From Albula goreensis (lineage: Eukaryota; Chordata; Actinopteri; Albuliformes; Albulidae), in NCBI GenBank assembly GCA_022829145.1, contig CM040746.1:6069184-6133183 (forward strand): a stretch of 64,000 nt of DNA. Direction: 5' to 3'. The translations under genes and the position numbers were made by a program. Each line of letters starts with the position of its first letter. Positions within the stretch are counted from its first letter, which is position 1. This document shows, one piece after another, positions 57,825-64,000 of this stretch. A model generated the notes under the pieces. It saw nothing but the letters and a program-made list of their open reading frames with translations, made no database searches and was not told the origin of the DNA.

Positions 57825-60800
57825 CTGTAAAAAAAAAAAAAAAAAAAGCAAAGATCCAATGATATGTACTTTTGTCCCTCAGATTTTCCATTCCCACTTT
57901 ATCAATCCCAACACAACAACCTTCAACCAAATACTCATAAGGGAGCAACTATTCCTCTAATTCTCACATAGCACAAGCCCTTTCTTCCCATATGGCAGAC
58001 ATGTCAGCCATTACATACTGCCTACGCCATCCTGGAGCACAAAGTTACATGCTAATTTAGCTACTTCTGTGCACTTGCTGATACATGGTCGGCCAGGAGT
58101 GACTGCTACAGAGTAGTAAAACTGATGGTGCAACAGGCTCGGCTCTTGCCTTTTCCCATTGAGGTGACTGCGGGGTGAATCATTAACAGCAGCCACATAG
58201 TATTGCTTATATTTTTATTCCATCACAAGATAGACACAGGGACCTTTTTATCTTTCCCCTTTTACCAATTTAGAGAGCTCTGTTGTTGTCAGAGGCGATA
58301 CAGCATTCATGTACAGAGAACACAAATTTTCACTGGAAACACCTCCATTTCATTTCAGGACTGCACGCACAAGCCACCTCTCTGCCTCCAATCATGTCGC
58401 CAAAATACAAGCAGGTTACCCATGATGCTGTGCTCACCCCTGTGACAGTGACACCTGGATGTAGTAGCAGGGTAGGAGAGGCTGTGAGGAAAACTCAAAC
58501 ACGAAGCAGTCCTTCTCTGTGCTCTTCTCCCTGATCTCCTCCTCTTCCTGCTCTTCTGGGAACGAGAGCAGGAAGTCCCAGCATGCTTTCTGTCCGGTCT
58601 CTGAAAAACAGACATTAGCCATGATCTCAAACAGGGCAAACTCTCCACTTCAAACTAAACTCTTATCCAACCTCTACAAAAACGACGTTTTGTAGAACTT
58701 CTACATAAAAAACAGGATTTGTTATAGCTTCTGTGTAGTACATAGTTTTTGTTACAGCCATGTACACAAAAGTAACGCTAAGTCACATCTTTACTCCCAG
58801 TTGGATTTTGCATCCATGTGGTAATATTTTCTTAATTTTTTGCACATTGTGTTGATAGTTTGGGGCATTTGTTCAAATGCTGAAAAATTATTTTTCTGTG
58901 TTGTGCATACATTGTGAATACTACTTTGAAGTTCAGAATAAAACAGTGAAAATACTACAAACAGCACACAAAGTATGCGATTTTAGGCACAGGTATAGTT
59001 GTACTACTGTGAATAAGGTCTTAGTTTGACACCGGTTCTCCGAAAGATCAGCATTTCCTTAGGACGTGATTACCACTCCCCCTAGTGGATATTTTGTCCA
59101 AGTACAACAAATCATTAACCACAAATGGCCATCAAAATGGACACTGAGTGCTAGGCGATACACCCTTACTGACCTGTAGCTGTCACAAAAATAAAAAAAA
59201 ACGTAGTTCTTTTAAAATGCCTAAAGTTAGAGGAACAAAGAAAGACAATGTTAGTTTTAAGGTGACATGAAGTATGACGTATCACTAGTCTCTTACCAAA
59301 CACCGCACTGCTGTAAAAATCCCAGTGGACATCGAGATCCTGGTCCGTCCGTCCGTCCAAATCAGCAAAGTACTCTGCAATCAGAACCACCTCAACTTGA
59401 TCAAAAGCTTCCATGATGGAGCAAATCTAATCAAGAGACACTGGAGTGTCTAAAATGTGCCCTCATTAATCCAGTCAGGGTGGGGCTACACTGTGAGTGC
59501 TGTGTTTGAGCTCTGTGTGCGGCGCTGTGTTTGAGCTCTGTGTGCGGCGCTGTGTGTGAGCTCTGTGTGCGGTGCTGGGTATAAGCGGTGTGACCAGCCC
59601 TTACCTTTGAGGAAGGTTTTCATGCTTTGGCTCTGAGCCAGCTTGATGGCGGTCTGTCCAGAGTAGGTGGCCAGGTGGGGTGTGCGGCCTCTGTGTGTGG
59701 TGCATGAGTCAGCAGCATCCATGTGTTTGAGCTCTGTGTGCGGCGCTGTGTTTGAGCGGCCAGGCTGTCGCTGGCCACAGCATCGTGAATCGGCCTGCAA
59801 GGGAACCGCAATCTTATACAGTCATGTGTGACTCTAACATTCCTCACGCACCGGGCTTGAGTCCACATCAGCTCAAACTGACTTTAAAAATATGATTAGC
59901 TAATAGATGAGCCACTCAGTGCTTTTTTTTTTTTTTATTGCCAGCAGACCAATGGTGAAGCAAAAATGGTGTGCAGGTCTCAACATTTAACTCAACAGGT
60001 CACTACAGCTAAAACGTCTGACTCAGGTTTCCTGGTTGCTGATTTTAAGGTGTCTACATACTCAACAGTGTTTACAAAAAGTGTTTACATACTCAAAACC
60101 ATCTACACACGCATCACTCAACATAATGCTTTGATCAAGCCCAACCAGCCAAATTTCATGCAACTCTTGATTTGCTACAAAACTGAATAAATAATTTATA
60201 TATAATTTATAACCAATTCTGATATGATACATGACCCATGATCCGGACCACAGTCTGATAGCTGCGTATGGCTGCATTAAACCAACCCCAAAACAGCTGT
60301 TTTTTGTGATGATCTACAAATGACAGGGCGCTGCATTCTTTAAATCCTGTAATCACGTTATGCCCGTTCAGTTTATTAATTCTTGTTTAAACTAAATGAT
60401 CATCGTGTTATACCTGTTTAGTGAATAGCAAAGAAACTGACCAACTTAAGTGGCTTATGCTGTGTTTTTCAGGCAGAAAGTCTGGATCAGTTGTTGACTC
60501 TGGAGAGCAGGTGATGTTGTGGCTGGACCCAAGCCCCTGGTCCCCCTGGTCCCCCCCGGTCCCCCAATCCCCGCCGGTCACCCCAGTCCCCCTGGTCCCC
60601 CTGGTGCCCCCACGGGTGGCCCCAGTCGTTCCCGGCCGCAAGACTAACACCTGCTCCCCAAACGAACGTGCTGCTGTGCGAGCCGCCCTCAAGCCCAGGC
60701 TTCCTCTTACTGTGCGAATGGATTCAGTGAATGCCCGAGCCAAATGAACTAGGAGCTGTGCCGACAGCTCTGAGGGCAAGGCACAGCTATCTAACCTCTG

Positions 60801-63550
60801 TATGCACCTTCAGCTGTATTCACCTTTAGATGAATAACCCTATACATGAATATATATGTGCAGCAGGCCTGGTAAAAGACTTAAGACAAACAAGTCTGCC
60901 AGCTTTATGTGGTTCAGTATCTTTTAGCCAATCACATCAACCCAGTGAAGGCAGCGCTCCAAACTAGTGATGCAAACAAACTGTACAGAGAGCAGGCATG
61001 TGTGAGTTACATCACACTTCCCCAAACAGCCTGGGAATGGGACCTCAGTCTCAGCTACCCAGCCCTTTAAGCCCCTCACCACTGTTCAGGCTGCTGGCTG
61101 GTCTATATTTAGACATTTACTTATCTGAATAAACTTTTACAGCTACTTTGTAGAATTCAGTTATTTTATACAGCTTGACATTTACTGAAGCAGTTCAGGC
61201 TGGGTACTGCCACATCTGGGATCTGAGTCTGCAACCTCTGAGTTTCTATCCCAGTGCTCTGATCCCTACACTACATTTGCTTCCTGCTCTCCTGCCCACT
61301 GATCCCTTAGAGGCGCATGCTGGCTGATCTCCTGGGCTGATCCCTTTGAGGCACATGCTGGCTGATCTCCTGGGCTGATCCCTTTGAGGCACATGCTGGC
61401 TGATCTCCTGGGCTGATCCCTTTGAGGCACATGCTGGCTGATCTCCTGGGCTGATCCCTTAGAGGCACATGCTGGCTGATCTCCTGAGCTTATCCCTTAG
61501 AGGCGCATGCTGGCTGATTTGCTGGGCTGATCCAACACTCACCGTGTGCCGTCCTGGGCGCTGCAGTTGACGTGGGCTCCGTGCTCCAGCAGCACCTGCA
61601 CAATGTGGGTCCAGCCCCTGGCACAAGCCTCATGGAGTGCTGTGTACCCAGCGTTGTCACGGCGATTCACCTCCCGCTCGTCCTTTTCCAAACAATACAG
61701 GACCACCTCCTGTGGGACCAAGGGTTGGGGGGGAATGTGGCAAAGTCAAGTCATTGGATGTGCAAGACTATTCACTGCCATCAGCTCACACGTGACAAAT
61801 ATCCAGCATCTAGGCTTGTAGCAGACACTCTTATCCAGGACTTACCAAATACATCCAATAGATTTAAAAAAGAGACAACATAAGGTTACTAGCAGCACAA
61901 CCAACAGCAACGGTTATTTTATCAACCTACAAGGAATTAAGGAGTTATGACGGGTGCATGGAAAAACAGAAAATGTTTGAGGACACTGTATTGTGATTGA
62001 CACTGTAGATATTAATGTAAAAGTCTCCCATTCTTAGATAGATTTACAGAAGTGCATAAAATAGGGCTGGCAGAGACCTGATGTGATAACCCATGACTAT
62101 CTCAACTGACAGCTGCAGTTATCACATGACCCCACATCATAATGAGCCCTGGGGGAGGAGCCATGAGACTGGGAATACAGTGCTCCATACTCAGACCAGG
62201 AGAAGGACCCAGACTTCATGGTTTGTTCATAGGGATGCAGTTTAAATCAGCTGAGTTTGTAAATTCCACCCCTGGCCTGGGACAGTGCAGGGAGGTAATG
62301 TAGAACAAATGATGTAACTATGTTCACATGCTAACGAAGCAGAGCGGCCAATGAGCAGTCGTACAAATGGAGGAGCCGCAGATCTGTCGGCACCCCAGTC
62401 TACAGTGCGTGAGATGGGCGCAGGTGGAGAGGCGGAGTCATACCTGGTAGCCCAGTCTGGCGGCTCTTTGAAGCAGGGTCTCGCCGGCATTCTTATTCAC
62501 GATGAGGCGCCTAACCTCAGGGGGGACAGGCCGCCCAGGGGGGGAGTCGGGAACGCGGCCCCCCCTCCCACCCACCCCTGCACCGCCCCTCCTGCCCGTG
62601 GAGGGAGAGGGCAGGTCCCTGGGAGGGCAGATGGGATCTGGCGGCTTCTTCACCGGCGGGTTGCCTGCATCGATGACAGGGGTGGAACACTTTCCAGAGA
62701 CGCCACGCTTAGTCTTGAGCTGAATGAAAGAAAGAAAGATTTCCATTTCCAGGAGGTAACACTGCAAGGACAACAGACACGGGCTCACAGTCTGCACTCC
62801 GCGAGGGGAAAAAAAAAAAAAAAACATACACTGTACTAATTCTTTAGGCCACAGGAGGGCACTCAAACCATAGTTTTAATAATAAATACATTTAATTTGT
62901 GAAGTGCAATTCATTGCAAATTTCAAAGTTCCTATTTAGGCAAAATGGTAAGTTTATTGAGCACATGTAAAAAAAACTGCACCAATACATCACAGTATTC
63001 AGTCAGTAGAGCACTCAGTATATGAGGGAATATGGCACCCATCAGGGCCTGTTTCAATAAATTCTGTCAAAGGCTTGCTGCTCTAGTATCAGTTTCCCCT
63101 GCCCATGTCCTTTCCTTCTCCATAATGGGCCAAAAGACTAAACTGATCCTAGATCAGCACTTCAGAAGCAATTTCTGAAAGCGATATTTCTGAAAGCAAT
63201 AACATTTGTGTTCTGCTGGGAGTTACCTTTGCTAATTATGCTAACAAACGCCCTGTCCACTCTCACTTGCAACTTTTAGCGTCATGCACGCCCGTATTCT
63301 TGAAACAGGTATGACCCCCCTACCCCCCCACATACCTTCTGCTCCTCCTCCAGGTCACACAGGTGTTTACTTTTGAATTTCCTCTTGCCGGTGGGTTTGT
63401 CTGTGGGGGAGGAGGGCGCGTAGCCGAGTTCCGAGGCACGCGTGGCTCCCCCCGATCGGGTCAGCAGGGGCCTCCTGGGTGCCCCGTCCGGACTGGCGCC
63501 CCGACATGCCAAGGTTGCACTGAGCCGAGGGTACGACCCGGCCCTCTGAT
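57434..63550 (-). CDS. bcorl1: BCL6 corepressor-like 1, C-terminal part (5' end beyond the right edge)
   Basis: Nuclear corepressor of the non-canonical PRC1.1 Polycomb complex. Seven minus-strand exons: 63550-63336, 62719-62444, 61709-61543, 59794-59605, 59374-59297, 58600-58438, 57824-57434 (stop). First comes a basic stretch [13 protein letters not shown], then a proline-rich region, then three ankyrin repeats starting [20 protein letters not shown] and continuing [19 protein letters not shown] and [15 protein letters not shown] linker has WDFYSSAV. The PUFD domain that binds PCGF1 starts [11 protein letters not shown] and continues [17 protein letters not shown] and [14 protein letters not shown] and FLLSDVL favour BCORL1 over BCOR. 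All phases agree except in exon 59794-59605, which carries 44 surplus bases. After the PUFD core the protein runs on about 45 polar residues. Confidence 0.92.
59489..59578. repeat. 25-bp tandem repeat in the bcorl1 intron, 3-4 copies
   Basis: Unit GTTTGAGCTCTGTGTGCGGC plus GCTGT. It ends about 25 bases from the donor of exon 59794-59605, which contains the same unit. Confidence 0.93.
59605..59794 (-). CDS. bcorl1: bcorl1 ankyrin exon interrupted by satellite-like insertions
   Basis: The exon begins [13 protein letters not shown] and ends [20 protein letters not shown], both matching BCORL1, but the two ends lie in different frames. The family exon should be 146 bases; here it is 190. By comparison with the expected WLLLSHGADPTLA stretch, about 30 extra bases follow SLAA and about 14 extra bases follow the next CTGACTCAT. 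The first insert (plus strand about 59722-59754) nearly repeats the 25-bp unit of the intronic array at 59489-59578. As written, translation stops at 59620-59622. Splice sites at both ends are canonical. Confidence 0.85.
61085..61275 (-). repeat. Second copy of the SINE-like element
   Basis: Contains TTTACTTATCTGAATAAACT and then CTGGGATCTGAGTCTGCAAC with CTCTGAGTTTCTATCCCAG, matching the piece at 16650-16775, in a bcorl1 intron. Confidence 0.45.
61292..61530. repeat. 38-bp tandem repeat, about 6 copies, beside a bcorl1 donor
   Basis: Unit TGGCTGATCTCCTGGGCTGA plus TCCCTTTGAGGCACATGC. It stops 12 bases from the end of bcorl1 exon 61709-61543. Confidence 0.95.
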
Positions 63551-64000
63551 CTGCGGGAGCAAGAGTGCCCATGCCCAGTCACGATCCCCAATCAACACGA
63601 ACCCCAACCAATCAACAGCTCAGAGCAGGTACCACACAGACACGCCCACACAGCTGCCACACTCAATCTACGGCATCATGGAGGAAGCCCAGGAAGCAGA
63701 GAACAGAGTACAGGCACACAATGAGGTTTGAGGATGTCCTCCAGGGGTAAGTACCACCATTAACAATGGACTGTACAGCCTGTATTACAAATCTCAATGA
63801 CCCAGGATCAGTTTCCTTTTACCTACATTCTAACCTTATCCACAATGAGTTATGAGGCAAAGCTGATCCTGGATCAGCATGTCTACTAGGAGATATATGT
63901 TATCCCCGTTTATTTTGTTTTTAATGTTGACACGCATGAAACATATTCAACTCTCAACAGAAAGTGTTAATCCAGTAAATTTGAAATGATGAAAGACAGG
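63551..64000 (-). other. bcorl1: bcorl1 intron (right edge)
   Basis: Upstream intron of the last visible exon (minus-strand acceptor CTCCCGCAG at 63559-63551). The large 5' coding exon of bcorl1 must lie outside the window. Confidence 0.5.

Larger units (their letters stand above)
59795..61542 (-). other. bcorl1: bcorl1 intron with C-rich repeat
   Basis: Contains a TGGTCCCCC-type low-complexity run (60535-60625), the SINE-like copy and the 38-bp array. The Pro- and Gly-rich ORFs near 60.4-60.8 kb have no family resemblance and no flanking splice sites I trust. Confidence 0.5.

Noticed and set aside
60408-60779. Gly- and Pro-rich ORFs on both strands as bcorl1 exon
   Set aside because: Low-complexity GGTCCCCCTG repeat, no family match, and flanking bcorl1 exons already join in phase.

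Overview
The window is nuclear DNA of a ray-finned fish, most likely a teleost. The evidence is five vertebrate genes with short, clean exons, dispersed repeats of fish type (a hAT-like element, LINE2/SINE-like tails, a 'taatg' tail) and very many mini- and microsatellites. Species cannot be told from the sequence. The genes were identified by hand translation of exons, splice phases and remembered family motifs; no database search was run.

Layout, left to right: (1) 279-10991, + strand: the 3' thirteen coding exons of sytl4 (granuphilin, synaptotagmin-like 4), with the Rab-binding N-terminus outside the window. (2) 12614-23231, - strand: srpx2 (sushi-repeat secreted protein), ten coding exons, tail-to-tail with sytl4. 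(3) 24471-32476, + strand: a TSPAN6/7-type tetraspanin, called tspan6, seven coding exons, head-to-head with srpx2, with a long 3' UTR to about 35.0 kb. (4) 37184-39580, + strand: a mid1ip1 gene with TATA promoter, non-coding first exon and single coding exon; its reading frame has a one-base break. (5) 39.6-57.1 kb: a gene-poor stretch of satellites, holding one unrecognised intact ORF at 50119-50496. (6) 57434-63550, - strand: the 3' seven exons of bcorl1 (ankyrin repeats plus PUFD domain), continuing off the right edge; one ankyrin exon is interrupted.

sytl4-srpx2-tspan6 matches human Xq22.1. The whole order and orientation (SYTL, SRPX, TSPAN, MID1IP1, BCOR-type) also matches the paralogous human Xp11.4 block SYTL5-SRPX-TSPAN7-MID1IP1-BCOR. 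The window therefore looks like the second (Xq-type) ohnologous copy, keeping a mid1ip1 paralogue and bcorl1 beside it. The genes act in different processes (granule docking, extracellular matrix/synapse, membrane microdomains, lipid/cytoskeleton control, Polycomb repression), so this is conserved synteny and not an operon-like system.

The most unusual feature is that tandem arrays with units of about 22-43 bp sit directly against splice junctions in sytl4, srpx2, tspan6 and bcorl1. In tspan6 the 40-bp unit contains the exon-2 splice donor itself, giving about 40 copies of a donor site in a row. A bcorl1 coding exon contains extra sequence resembling the neighbouring intronic satellite. Single-base frame breaks in srpx2 and mid1ip1 fall in homopolymers and may be consensus errors.
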